A stretch of DNA of 64,000 nt from Paenibacillus sp. BK033 (GTDB lineage Bacteria > Bacillota > Bacilli > Paenibacillales > Paenibacillaceae), in contig NZ_SLVP01000006.1 of assembly GCF_004345425.1 (NCBI RefSeq), positions 114,049 through 178,048 of the forward strand. Reading direction: 5' to 3'. Within the stretch, counting starts at the first letter, position 1. The number at the start of each line of letters is the position of its first letter. Below, piece after piece: positions 15,540 to 24,143 of this stretch. Under the pieces are notes generated by a model. That model was not told where the DNA came from and did not search any database. It saw only the letters and a program-made list of their open reading frames with translations. Position numbers and translations under genes: made by a program.

Positions 15540-16124
15540 ATGAGTGTATCCCCTTCGGATTGGAACGAAACCGCCCCGCGAGAGGTACATGGGAAGCCTC
15601 ATTGGTTCAAGGAAGCGCTGGAGTGGGCGAAGACCATTACGATTTCTTTTCTGATCGTTATGGTGCTGCACCTGTTTGTGTTTAACCTCTCGACAGTCGA
15701 AGGGCATTCCATGGAGCCGACGCTTCGGGACCGGGAGTGGCTGTTCGTGAATAAGGCCGCTTACCTGATCGGCAATCCCAAGCTGGGGGATATCGTTATT
15801 CTCGAAGACCCTTCCGCTTACGGCACCGAAAAAGACTATTTGGTGAAGCGGGTCGTTGGCGTGGCGGGCGACCGCATTGAAATTTACAATAAACAGCTCT
15901 ACCGTAACGGGGAAAAGGTATCGGAGGCTTATACCGACGTCGAAATCGAGGACCTGGATTTTATGCCGGTTATTGTGCCGAAAGGGCAATATTTCGTTAT
16001 GGGGGATAACCGCCATGCGAGAGCCAGCAAGGACAGCCGGATTTTTGGCACCGTACCGCGTTCCATGATTCACGGTAGAGCGGATTTTATATTATGGCCG
16101 TTCAAACAGGTAAAGGTGTTATAG
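15540..16124 (+). CDS. Type I signal peptidase
   Basis: 194 residues from the ATG at 15540, with GAGGGG upstream overlapping the end of the previous gene; the longer frame from 15471 would overlap that gene deeply. It removes signal peptides from exported proteins at the membrane surface. One N-terminal transmembrane helix (about 31-51) is followed by the Ser-Lys catalytic dyad: Ser57 in GHSMEPTL and Lys103 in LVKRVVGVAGD. The later box MGDNRHARASKDSR is present, with an Ala where many homologues have Ser/Asn. RNase HI follows after 35 bases. Confidence 0.95.
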   Translation: MSVSPSDWNETAPREVHGKPHWFKEALEWAKTITISFLIVMVLHLFVFNLSTVEGHSMEPTLRDREWLFVNKAAYLIGNPKLGDIVILEDPSAYGTEKDYLVKRVVGVAGDRIEIYNKQLYRNGEKVSEAYTDVEIEDLDFMPVIVPKGQYFVMGDNRHARASKDSRIFGTVPRSMIHGRADFILWPFKQVKVL

Positions 16125-16159
16125 CCTTTAAAGAATTGCTTCTTTTAGGAGATGAAAGA

Positions 16160-16594
16160 ATGAAAGAAGTAACCATTTATACGGACGGCGCCTGCTCGGG
16201 CAATCCGGGGCCGGGCGGCTGGGGAGCCGTGCTGTTCTACGGCGCGCACCGGAAAGAACTTTCCGGAGGCGAAAAGCATTCGACGAACAACCGGATGGAG
16301 ATTCAGGCGGTTATTGAAGCGCTGAGCCTTCTGAAGGAGCCGTGCAAAGCAAAGATCTACAGCGATTCCGCGTATGTCGTGAACTGCTTTCAGAAGGGCT
16401 GGATTCACGGCTGGCTGAAGAATGGTTGGAAGAACAGCAAGAAGGAGCCGGTGGAGAATCAGGATCTGTGGAAAACCCTATGGGATCTGATGAAGCGCCA
16501 TCAGGTGGAATACATCAAGGTGAAGGGACATAGCGACAACGAGTGGAATAACCGCTGCGACGAGCTTGCCCGCGAAGCGATTAAACGGTTGTAA
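16160..16594 (+). CDS. rnhA: Ribonuclease HI
   Basis: 144 residues from the ATG at 16160, preceded by TTAGGAGATGAAAGA. It cuts the RNA strand of RNA-DNA hybrids. All four metal-binding acids are present: Asp9 in TDGACSGNPGPGGWG, Glu47 in NRMEIQAV, Asp69 in YSDSAYV and Asp134 in RCDELA; His124 in KGHSDNEWN is the usual catalytic histidine. The basic handle region WLKNGWKNSKKEPVEN is complete, as in the E. coli type. It sits in the plus-strand run between signal peptidase and queG. Confidence 0.96.
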   Translation: MKEVTIYTDGACSGNPGPGGWGAVLFYGAHRKELSGGEKHSTNNRMEIQAVIEALSLLKEPCKAKIYSDSAYVVNCFQKGWIHGWLKNGWKNSKKEPVENQDLWKTLWDLMKRHQVEYIKVKGHSDNEWNNRCDELAREAIKRL

Positions 16595-16621
16595 TTTTAG
16601 GAGGAAGGGAGCCAGGTACTG

Positions 16622-17809
16622 ATGGACGGCAGCCGCTGGATATTGTTAAAAGAAGAATTGCGCGAAGCGGCGGGAAGCCTTGGCATCGACAAGATTGGCT
16701 TTGCTTCCGCCGATCCGTTTACCGAGCTGAAAACAAGGCTGATCCGGCATCGTGAGCTAGGCCGCGAGTCGGGCTTCGAGGAGCCGGATTTGGACAAGCG
16801 GACCAATCCGGCTTTGCTGTTTGATAATCCGCAATCGATCATCGCGATTGCCGTCGCTTATCCGGCGAAGCTGCCTAATCCGCCAAAGTCGGAGCCGGGA
16901 GCCCGGCGCGGTATTTTATCGCGCTCCGCCTGGGGCGAGGATTATCATAAGGTGCTGCGGGACCGGATGGCGAAGCTGGAGGCTTGGCTGAAGGAACGCG
17001 TCCCTGAAGCGAGGTTCGAGAGCATGGTTGATACGGGCGCTTTGTCCGACCGGGCGGTTGCCGAGCGTGCCGGGATCGGCTGGAGCGCGAAGAACTGCTC
17101 GATTTTGAGCGAGGATCTGGGCTCATGGATCTACCTTGGCGAGATGATTACGAATATTCCGTTCGAGCCGGACACGCCGGTAACGGAAGGGTGCGGGGAA
17201 TGCACCAAATGCATCGACGCATGCCCGACGGATGCTCTGGTTGGTCCGGGACAGCTGGACTCGAATAGGTGCATCTCGTTTATTACGCAGACCAAAGGCT
17301 TTATCTCCGATGAATACATGCGCAAGATCGGCAACCGGTTATATGGCTGCGATACGTGCCAAACGGTCTGCCCGGTGAACCGGGGCAAGAACTGGACCCA
17401 TCAGCCCGAGCTTCAGCCGGATCCGGAGCTGGTCAAGCCGCTGCTTGTGCCGCTGCTGACGATCGGCAACCGGGAATTCAAGGAGCGCTACGGTCACACC
17501 TCCTCGGCATGGCGCGGCAAGAAGCCGATCCAGCGCAACGCGGTTATCGGCCTCGGCAATTTCAAAGATAAAAGCGCCGTACCCGATCTGATTGGCGTGC
17601 TGAAGGACGATACGCGCCCGGTGCTGCGAGGAACGGCTGCTTGGGCACTCTCCCGGATAGGCGGCGACGAAGCGTTGGAGGCCTTGATAGAGGCGCTGCC
17701 CAAGGAGTCGGACGAGGAAGCGAGAGTCTATTTGGAGCGTGCGATTGCCGGTCTGCAGGCCGACCTCGGCAGAGCGGAGGAAGGAGCTTCGATCCCGCGT
17801 GAAAGCTAG
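16622..17809 (+). CDS. queG: Epoxyqueuosine reductase
   Basis: 395 residues. It performs the last step of queuosine synthesis in tRNA, reducing epoxyqueuosine with cobalamin and two [4Fe-4S] clusters. The cluster ligands are visible as CGECTKCIDACP (Cys191, 194, 197, 201) and CDTCQTVCP (Cys243, 246, 250), with Cys217 between. MVDTGALSDRAVAERAGIGW (136-155) is the conserved substrate region. The C-terminal part (about 305-385) has HEAT-like repeats (VIGLGNFKDKSAVPDLIGVL), normal for the long form. GGAGGAAGGGAG precedes the ATG. Confidence 0.96.
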   Translation: MDGSRWILLKEELREAAGSLGIDKIGFASADPFTELKTRLIRHRELGRESGFEEPDLDKRTNPALLFDNPQSIIAIAVAYPAKLPNPPKSEPGARRGILSRSAWGEDYHKVLRDRMAKLEAWLKERVPEARFESMVDTGALSDRAVAERAGIGWSAKNCSILSEDLGSWIYLGEMITNIPFEPDTPVTEGCGECTKCIDACPTDALVGPGQLDSNRCISFITQTKGFISDEYMRKIGNRLYGCDTCQTVCPVNRGKNWTHQPELQPDPELVKPLLVPLLTIGNREFKERYGHTSSAWRGKKPIQRNAVIGLGNFKDKSAVPDLIGVLKDDTRPVLRGTAAWALSRIGGDEALEALIEALPKESDEEARVYLERAIAGLQADLGRAEEGASIPRES

Positions 17810-17919
17810 GAAAATTTACTTCCGAGGGACGTTTGCGAATGCCTGCTTTACATGCTATTATAGGGGTCATTATAGACTATAGGCTGGATTAGTAGAAAGG
17901 GCCGGGTGAGTTCGTTATT

Positions 17920-18135
17920 ATGTGGAACATCATTATTCCGATTGTAACTTTAATCGTAGGGGTTGCAGGCGGATTTTTTATCGGGGTATTCTATCTGCGC
18001 AAGCAGCTTGAGAAGATGCAAAGCGACCCTGAAATGATCCAAAAAATGGCCAAACAAATGGGCTACAACTTGAACAAGCAGCAAATGAATCGTGCACAGC
18101 AAATGATGAAAAATCAGAAGTTTCCACGAAAATAA
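17920..18135 (+). CDS. YneF family small membrane protein (UPF0154)
   Basis: 71 residues with a single N-terminal transmembrane helix (about 4-26, IIIPIVTLIVGVAGGFFIGVF) and a basic, Gln/Met-rich cytoplasmic tail with KQMGYNLNKQQMNRAQQMMK, the hallmark of the YneF family. Its function is unknown in the family. It lies between queG and folE on the same strand; the 110-base gap before it contains no clear terminator. Confidence 0.88.
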   Translation: MWNIIIPIVTLIVGVAGGFFIGVFYLRKQLEKMQSDPEMIQKMAKQMGYNLNKQQMNRAQQMMKNQKFPRK

Positions 18136-18173
18136 ATGCGGTTAGTTGAAAGTAGCCGGAGAGGTGGTACGAA

Positions 18174-18764
18174 ATGGCGGGGATGAAAGACTACGTCAAT
18201 TCGGCGGTATCGCGCAACCGGGAGCAAATCGAGCATCATGTCAAAGAAATCCTGAAGCTCGTTGGCGAGGACGTTGAAAGAGAAGGTCTGCTGGAGACAC
18301 CGGCTCGCGTTACCCGGATGTATGAGGAGATTTTCGCGGGCTACGAGGTAGATCCGCGGGAAGTGCTGGGCGTTACCTTCGACGAGCAGCATGAAGAGCT
18401 TGTTATTGTGAAAGACATTGTCTACTACAGCCAATGCGAGCATCATATGGCGCCGTTCTTCGGGAAGGTGCATATCGGATATATTCCAAGCGGCAAAATC
18501 GCCGGTCTCAGCAAGCTTGCGCGACTGGTTGAAGCGGTTTCCAGAAGGCTGCAGGTGCAGGAGCGGATCACGACGCAAATCGCGGACATTATGCAAGAAG
18601 TGCTGAAGCCGCAGGGCGTCATGGTTGTCGTGGAAGGCGAGCATCTGTGCATGTGCGCTCGCGGCGTGAAGAAGCCGGGAAGCAAGACCGTTACGTCGGC
18701 AGTCCGCGGCGTGTTCTCGGACAGTGCGCTGCGTTCGGAATTTCTGTCTTTGCTCAAGCAATAG
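18174..18764 (+). CDS. folE: GTP cyclohydrolase I
   Basis: 196 residues converting GTP to dihydroneopterin triphosphate, the entry to folate and also the precursor used for queuosine. Zinc ligands are Cys88 and His91 in SQCEHHMAPF and Cys159 in HLCMCARG. GLSKLARLVEAVSRRLQVQE and the C-terminal RGVFSD match the family. GGAGAGGTGGTACGAA precedes the ATG. It lies in the same run as queG, whose pathway needs its product. Confidence 0.97.
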   Translation: MAGMKDYVNSAVSRNREQIEHHVKEILKLVGEDVEREGLLETPARVTRMYEEIFAGYEVDPREVLGVTFDEQHEELVIVKDIVYYSQCEHHMAPFFGKVHIGYIPSGKIAGLSKLARLVEAVSRRLQVQERITTQIADIMQEVLKPQGVMVVVEGEHLCMCARGVKKPGSKTVTSAVRGVFSDSALRSEFLSLLKQ

Positions 18765-18779
18765 CAGGATTAACAACAA

Positions 18780-18837
18780 AAAGCCACTGCGGCATCAGGC
18801 GTTGTCAGATCGCTTGATGCCGCGGTGGCTTTTTTAA
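18780..18837. terminator. Bidirectional terminator between folE and the hydrolase gene
   Basis: A long stem, AAGCCACTGCGGCATCAGGCG against CGCTTGATGCCGCGGTGGCTT, has T-runs on both strands (TTTTTT on plus, TTTTTGTTGTT on minus). It serves both convergent genes. Confidence 0.9.
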
Positions 18838-18862
18838 TTGAAATATATAAGGGCAGTATGCT

Positions 18863-19957
18863 CTAAGTGGCTTGCGTATGATCTTTGGAAGGATGCATTT
18901 CCTGGAACTGCTGATCAACCTGGCCGAGGAAAAGGGCAGCGCGCTGGATGTATTCGGTTGGCGAAGCGCGGAAGAGCATTTCGTGCTGGCCGTTTGGTAC
19001 AATCCAGGAGCGGGACAGCGGATTGGTCTGATCCGCGGCTATTTGCTCCGCTAATTGGTAAGGCGCTTTGGCATCGCTCGTGCCATGCATAATGTACAGC
19101 GGTATATCAAAGGATTTCGTTAATATTTGATCGACCGGTACCTGCTTCAGGCTTGTGCCAGACCAGGTGGGGAGCAGCATTTCGATCAACTGCTTGGACG
19201 GGAACTTCGGAAGCGGCAGAATTTGAGTCACGTTATGGAACATCGTATCGGCCGTTGCCAGGAAGGTGCTGTCCAGAATCATCGCATCGATATCCTTCGT
19301 CTGAAGCGCGGCTTGGAGAGCCGTGCCTGCTCCCATGGAGAAGCCCCATACGACAATCTCCTGGGCGCCGCGGGACTTGGCGAAGTTGACGGCGGCGAGC
19401 AGCTGCTGCGATTCTTCAATCCCCGCGGTAGCCGGCGCTTTGTATTTCTGCGAGGCATAGCCGTAGTCAAAAAGCACCACATTATAGTGAAGCCCGTGAA
19501 GCAGCTTCGTCAGATCATACATCGGCACCCAATCTTCTTCGCGGTTGGCCCCGTAGCCGTGGCTGAAAATAACGGTGCGTTCCGACTTTGCGGCGGAGCT
19601 TGCCAGAACGGCGTCGGAATCATTGTCCGAGGCCGGTACATACCATCCGCTGACGGTCGTTTTTCCGCTGGCGCTCGGGAATAAGATATCTTCGTAATCA
19701 AGGCCGGCAGCGGCCTTCGGATTGGAAGTAAGCGGTGCTACATAAGGATAAGTCAGCATCCAGGCGACATATCCGTAGAATACGAGAACAAGCAGCAGGC
19801 ATAGCGCCGTGAATGAAGCAACCAGCGCGATGAAGAAATGCTTGCGCGTCTTTGCTTGCGGTCGCCCTGTCTGCAGTCCGCCGTCAAGCGGAAATGGCTG
19901 CAGTGTTTGAGGAAAGCCGGTTTCAAGCGGCATTGGTGTCATCATGGTTGTGCTCAT
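18863..19957 (-). CDS. Membrane-anchored alpha/beta hydrolase
   Basis: 364 residues. A cytoplasmic N-terminal tail and one transmembrane helix (about 42-64) precede an extracytoplasmic alpha/beta hydrolase domain. The probable catalytic triad is Ser207 in WGFSMGAG, Asp295 in HGTSDAKAP and His325 in NGQHEML; SHGYGANRE near 132 supplies the oxyanion-hole region. It resembles the YfhR/BEM46 type of serine hydrolases. GAGGGAGGGAC precedes the ATG. The substrate is unknown. A cre-like site lies 29-42 bases upstream of the start. Confidence 0.9.
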   Translation of the reverse strand: MSTTMMTPMPLETGFPQTLQPFPLDGGLQTGRPQAKTRKHFFIALVASFTALCLLLVLVFYGYVAWMLTYPYVAPLTSNPKAAAGLDYEDILFPSASGKTTVSGWYVPASDNDSDAVLASSAAKSERTVIFSHGYGANREEDWVPMYDLTKLLHGLHYNVVLFDYGYASQKYKAPATAGIEESQQLLAAVNFAKSRGAQEIVVWGFSMGAGTALQAALQTKDIDAMILDSTFLATADTMFHNVTQILPLPKFPSKQLIEMLLPTWSGTSLKQVPVDQILTKSFDIPLYIMHGTSDAKAPYQLAEQIAADQTNPLSRSWIVPNGQHEMLFRASPTEYIQRAALFLGQVDQQFQEMHPSKDHTQAT

Positions 19958-19985
19958 CGCGTAGTCCCTCCCTCACTGCTAACGA

Positions 19986-19999
19986 TGTAAGCGCTATTA
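19986..19999. promoter_or_regulatory. cre-like site upstream of the hydrolase gene
   Basis: TGTAAGCGCTATTA matches 13 of 14 positions of the CcpA consensus. It sits just upstream of the hydrolase ribosome binding site, a position where CcpA usually represses. Confidence 0.45.
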
Positions 20000-20193
20000 C
20001 ATATCTAGTACTTTTATCGTAGACCCGCAGGGTAAGCCTGTCAATTGATGTCGATGTAATGTTAAGCATTTGTAATCAGGCTGTAATGAAAGATCTTTTC
20101 TTTACCATTATCGCTGAATTGAGGTATACTGAGTGATAATAAGTTTCATTGTACGAAACCAAAATAAGAGCGGATTAAGGGAGGGCGGACTGG

Positions 20194-20937
20194 ATGGAGG
20201 AAGGCAAATCAAATGTGCGTGCGGTAGAACGGGCGCTGGATATTTTACTCTGCTTCACGGAGGGAACGGATCTGGCAATGTCCGAAATCGCGGAAAAGGT
20301 AGGCCTGCATAAAAGCACCGTCCACCGCATGCTGGCAACGTTGGAGGACCGTGGCTTCGTGGAACGGGATCCGTCGTCCGAGCGTTATCACCTCGGAATG
20401 CGGATGTGGGAGCTGTCGGCGCATCTATCCAGCTCGGATGACCAAGCCGTCATTTGGCAGCCGGAGATGGAACGCTTGCGCGACCGGCTCGGGGAGACGG
20501 TTAGTATATATGTACGCGACGGATCGGAGCGGGTGCGGATTCAGGCGGTCCAGAGCAATCAGCCCGTTCGCCGGGTAGCGCCGGTTGGCGCAAGGCTGCC
20601 GCTGTATGCCGGTGCGTCCAGCAAGGTGCTGATTGCTTATTCCGACCGTTTTGTGCAGGAGCAGATTTTCGGAGACCCGGCCTGGCTGCTGGCGATCGAT
20701 CTCGACCTGTACAAGCAGCAGCTGGAGGAAATCGTGCAGCAGGGCTACGCGACCAGCTTCGAGGAACGCGAGCCGGGAGTAGCGGCGCTGGCGGCGCCAA
20801 TCTTTAACCGGCATGGCCAGGTGGCCGCGGCTTTGTCCGTATCGGGACCGTCCAGCCGTCTAACGCTGAAGACGATGCGCGAATACTCGCCGGTTCTGAT
20901 CGAGTTCGCGAAGCGTATGGGCACCATGATTAAGTAG
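20194..20937 (+). CDS. IclR family transcriptional regulator
   Basis: 247 residues. The N-terminal winged helix-turn-helix (about 8-68) reads AVERALDILLCF, MSEIAEKVGLHKSTVHRML and GFVERDPSSERYHLG. The C-terminal effector domain (about 80-245) ends in AALSVSGPSSRLT, usual for the family. GGGAGGGCGGACTGG precedes the ATG. IclR proteins bind small acids or sugars and often regulate adjacent catabolic genes. Here the neighbours are a hydrolase upstream on the other strand and convergent aconitase, so the target is unclear. Confidence 0.93.
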   Translation: MEEGKSNVRAVERALDILLCFTEGTDLAMSEIAEKVGLHKSTVHRMLATLEDRGFVERDPSSERYHLGMRMWELSAHLSSSDDQAVIWQPEMERLRDRLGETVSIYVRDGSERVRIQAVQSNQPVRRVAPVGARLPLYAGASSKVLIAYSDRFVQEQIFGDPAWLLAIDLDLYKQQLEEIVQQGYATSFEEREPGVAALAAPIFNRHGQVAAALSVSGPSSRLTLKTMREYSPVLIEFAKRMGTMIK

Positions 20938-20942
20938 GTAAG

Positions 20943-21158
20943 GTTAAGCGGCAAACTCCGCATAGTGCAGGTTAAAGTGGCAAACTCCGCATTTGAATGG
21001 GGTTCTGGTTAAGTGGCAAACTCCGCATTTGAATGTTCTTCCGATCGCCATTGCTCAGGGATTCCTTGGAATTACGTTTAACAATGTAGGAATCCCTTCA
21101 CAAAAGCGACCACTTCGTTTCTCCAGAATCATTCAAAATGCTCCGTTTGCCATTAACC
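20943..21158. repeat. Direct and inverted copies of a 28-bp intergenic repeat
   Basis: Three direct copies centred on GGCAAACTCCGCAT begin near 20943, 20970 and 21007. A fourth, inverted copy lies at 21130-21158 (ATGCTCCGTTTGCCATTAAC). The third and fourth can pair over about 25 bases. A smaller inverted repeat, GGGATTCCT/AGGAATCCC, lies inside at about 21058-21096. No gene is present between 20938 and 21229. Confidence 0.65.
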
Positions 21159-21174
21159 TATTTTAGAGAAAAGA

Positions 21175-21218
21175 AAAGCGACTGTGCTGATTATACTTAG
21201 CACAGTCGCTTTTGTTTT
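21175..21218. terminator. Bidirectional terminator between iclR-type gene and acnA
   Basis: AGCGACTGTGCT pairs perfectly with AGCACAGTCGCT (21199-21210). TTTTGTTTT follows on the plus strand and TTTTCTTTTC on the minus strand. Confidence 0.9.
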
Positions 21219-21229
21219 AATTAAATAAG

Positions 21230-23932
21230 TTACATGATCTGACGGAGCACGGTTTGCAGGATACCGCCGTTGCGGTAGTAGTCAACGTCGACCATGGAGT
21301 CGAGACGCACGGTTACGTCGAACTCGGTTACTTTGCCGTCTTCGCCGGTCGCTTTCGCGCGGACCTTCTGTCCGGGCTTCACGTCATTGGACAGGCCCGA
21401 AATATCAATCGTCTCGCGGCCGGTCAGACCGATTGTCTTCCAGCTTTGACCTTCAAGGAACTGAAGCGGAAGCACGCCCATGCCGACCAGGTTGGAACGG
21501 TGAATCCGTTCGAAGCTTTCGGCGATGACCGCCTTGACGCCAAGCAGCAAGGTGCCTTTTGCCGCCCAGTCGCGGGAGCTGCCCGTGCCGTATTCCTTGC
21601 CCGCGATAACGACGAGGCTCGTTCCGTCCTTTTGATACTTCATGGAAGCATCATAGATGGACATCACTTCGTTAGTCGGCAGATAGGTGGTTACGCCGCC
21701 CTCCGTACCCGGCGCTACTTGGTTGCGGATCCGGATGTTCGCGAACGTGCCGCGCATCATAACCTCATGATTGCCGCGACGGGAGCCGTAAGAGTTGAAG
21801 TCCACCCGTTCAACATGGTGGTCGGTCAAATATTTGCCTGCCGGGCTGTCGGCTTTAATATTGCCCGCGGGTGAGATATGGTCCGTCGTTACGGAATCGC
21901 CAAGCAAGGCCAGAATGCGCGATGACGGAATATCTTTGATATCGCCGACATCTCCGCTCAGATTCTCGAAGAATGGAGGGTTCTGAATGTAAGTCGAATC
22001 CGGATCCCACTCATAGCTTTCGCCTTTAGCTACTTCAAGTGCGTTCCAGCGTTCATTTTGCGTGAAGACATTGGCATATTTATCTCGGAACATCTCAGGA
22101 CGGACAGCCGATTTGATCGCTTCGTGCACCTCTTCATTGGTCGGCCAAATATCCTTCAAGAAAATCTGCTTGCCGTCTGAGCCCGTACCGATCGGGTCCT
22201 TTGACAGATCGATATTTACTGTGCCGGCAAGAGCGAAAGCGACGACAAGCGGCGGCGACGCCAAATAGTTGGCCCGGACCTGGGCATGAATGCGGCCTTC
22301 GAAGTTCCGGTTGCCGGAAAGCACCGCCGCCACCGTCATATCATTGTCGGCGATCGCTTTGCTCACTTCGTCAGGAAGCGGCCCGGAGTTGCCGATGCAA
22401 GTGCCGCAGCCGTAACCGGTAAGGTGGAAGCCAAGTGCCTCCATAGGTTCCATCAGTCCCGCGCGGTTGAAGTATTCCGTTACAACCAGCGAGCCTGGGG
22501 TGAGGGAGGTTTTGACGTATGCCGGTACCTTTAGTCCAAGTGCGACAGCTTTCTTGGCGACAAGCCCGGCGCCAAGCATAACGCTTGGGTTAGACGTATT
22601 GGTACAACTGGTTATGGCGGCAATGACAACAGCGCCGGTGCCCATTTCGCTCTCCCGGCCGTCTTTATGGTGAACCTTCACTCTTTGATTTTTATTTTCT
22701 TCGCTTAAGCCATAGCCGCCTCTTTCGACGGACAGGTTGATAATATCGTTAAAAGCTTCCTTGAGATGAGTGAGTTCAACGCGGTCCTGCGGACGTTTTG
22801 GTCCGGCAAGGGACGGCACGACCGTGGACAGATCAAGCTCCAGCGTGTCCGTAAACACCGGATCCGGCGTTTCATCGGTGCGGAACATGTCCTGTGCCTT
22901 ATAGTAAGCCCGAACCAGCTCAATCTGTTCTTCGTCCCGTCCCGTATCCCGCATGTACCGGAGCGTCTCCTGATCCACCGGGAAAAAGCCGATAGTCGCG
23001 CCGTATTCAGGCGACATATTCGCCACCGTTGCGCGGTCAGCCAGGCTGATGTTAGACAGCCCGGATCCGTAAAACTCGACAAATTTGCCTACAACGCCTT
23101 TTTTTCGAAGCATTTGAGTAACCGTTAAAGCCAGATCGGTTGCGGTGGAGCCTTCGGCTAAGCTACCGGTCAGCTTAAAGCCGATAACTTCCGGCATCAC
23201 AAAGTAGAGCGGCTGCCCCAGCATCCCGGCTTCCGCCTCGATCCCGCCTACGCCCCAGCCCACAACGCCAAGACCGTTGATCATCGTGGTATGGGAGTCG
23301 GTGCCCACCAAGGAGTCCGGGAAGACGACCGTGTCATTGCCGATTCTTTTGGTTGCGGCAACGGAAGCCAGGTACTCCAGATTCACCTGATGAACGATTC
23401 CGGTGTCGGGCGGGACTGCCCGGAAATTATCGAAGGCAGTCTGCGCCCAGCGCAGAAACCGGTAGCGCTCCTCATTGCGCTTGAATTCAAGCTTTATGTT
23501 GTATTCGAGTGCTTCCGGCGTACCGAAGGAATCGATCATAACCGAGTGGTCGATGACAAGGTCAACCGGTACGAGCGGATTGATCTTTTTTGGATCGCCG
23601 CCGGCACGCTTGACGGTATCGCGCATCGCGGCCAGGTCGACGACAACGGGGACGCCGGTGAAATCCTGCAGGAGAATACGCGCTGGAATAAAAGGGATTT
23701 CCTTATCGATCCTGCCGTTCGCCCAGGAAGCAATCTGCTTCACATGCTCCTCGGTTATCGCTCGGCCGTCAAATTGGCGTACGGCGGCCTCGAGCAGCAC
23801 TTTAATCGAGAACGGCAGCTTCGATACAGGGCCCAGCCCTTGCTTCTCCAGCCCCGCGATCGGGTAATACGCATAGGTTTTGCCGGCAGCCTCCAGCGTG
23901 CTGCGCTCGGCAAAAGGGTTGTTCTTGGACAT
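21230..23932 (-). CDS. acnA: Aconitate hydratase
   Basis: 900 residues from the ATG at 23932, preceded by AGGAGGTTAGTAAGT; the longer frame to 24064 runs through a repeat and lacks such a site. It interconverts citrate and isocitrate in the TCA cycle, and in Bacillus the apo form also binds RNA. Three Cys ligands for the [4Fe-4S] cluster are visible: Cys443 in TSCTNTSNP, and Cys509 and Cys512 in GYGCGTCIGN. The swivel domain near the C-terminus has GKEYGTGSSRDWAAKG. Single-gene transcript with an unusual repeat-rich leader. Confidence 0.97.
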   Translation of the reverse strand: MSKNNPFAERSTLEAAGKTYAYYPIAGLEKQGLGPVSKLPFSIKVLLEAAVRQFDGRAITEEHVKQIASWANGRIDKEIPFIPARILLQDFTGVPVVVDLAAMRDTVKRAGGDPKKINPLVPVDLVIDHSVMIDSFGTPEALEYNIKLEFKRNEERYRFLRWAQTAFDNFRAVPPDTGIVHQVNLEYLASVAATKRIGNDTVVFPDSLVGTDSHTTMINGLGVVGWGVGGIEAEAGMLGQPLYFVMPEVIGFKLTGSLAEGSTATDLALTVTQMLRKKGVVGKFVEFYGSGLSNISLADRATVANMSPEYGATIGFFPVDQETLRYMRDTGRDEEQIELVRAYYKAQDMFRTDETPDPVFTDTLELDLSTVVPSLAGPKRPQDRVELTHLKEAFNDIINLSVERGGYGLSEENKNQRVKVHHKDGRESEMGTGAVVIAAITSCTNTSNPSVMLGAGLVAKKAVALGLKVPAYVKTSLTPGSLVVTEYFNRAGLMEPMEALGFHLTGYGCGTCIGNSGPLPDEVSKAIADNDMTVAAVLSGNRNFEGRIHAQVRANYLASPPLVVAFALAGTVNIDLSKDPIGTGSDGKQIFLKDIWPTNEEVHEAIKSAVRPEMFRDKYANVFTQNERWNALEVAKGESYEWDPDSTYIQNPPFFENLSGDVGDIKDIPSSRILALLGDSVTTDHISPAGNIKADSPAGKYLTDHHVERVDFNSYGSRRGNHEVMMRGTFANIRIRNQVAPGTEGGVTTYLPTNEVMSIYDASMKYQKDGTSLVVIAGKEYGTGSSRDWAAKGTLLLGVKAVIAESFERIHRSNLVGMGVLPLQFLEGQSWKTIGLTGRETIDISGLSNDVKPGQKVRAKATGEDGKVTEFDVTVRLDSMVDVDYYRNGGILQTVLRQIM

Positions 23933-23941
23933 ACTTACTAA

Positions 23942-24028
23942 CCTCCTAAAAGTTTGGGAAGCAATCTCGCTTCGAAAGCATCCGCTTAAAGCTTGCGAAG
24001 CATCGCTTCGAAAGCCTCCGCTTAAACG
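23942..24028 (-). repeat. Repeat in the acnA leader, directly joined to its ribosome binding site
   Basis: Read on the minus strand, two related copies of TTTAAGCGGATGCTTTCGAA or TTTAAGCGGAGGCTTTCGAA are each followed by a GAAGC...GCTTC hairpin. The second runs straight into CTTTTAGGAGG. The same arrangement is seen before the yesN-like gene at 36491-36540. Confidence 0.6.
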
Positions 24029-24143
24029 CTCATATCTCCTGTTTACCTCAGGTAGTGTTCCCAAGCCCCCTGGTGATTGTTACATGAAATCTTACATTTG
24101 CTCATATAATGAACCAGCAAATACAGGAATGGGAGGGGTAGCC

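Noticed and set aside
23933..24064. Longer start for aconitase
   Set aside because: It would translate the leader repeat; the ATG at 23932 has a strong AGGAGG and gives the family N-terminus.
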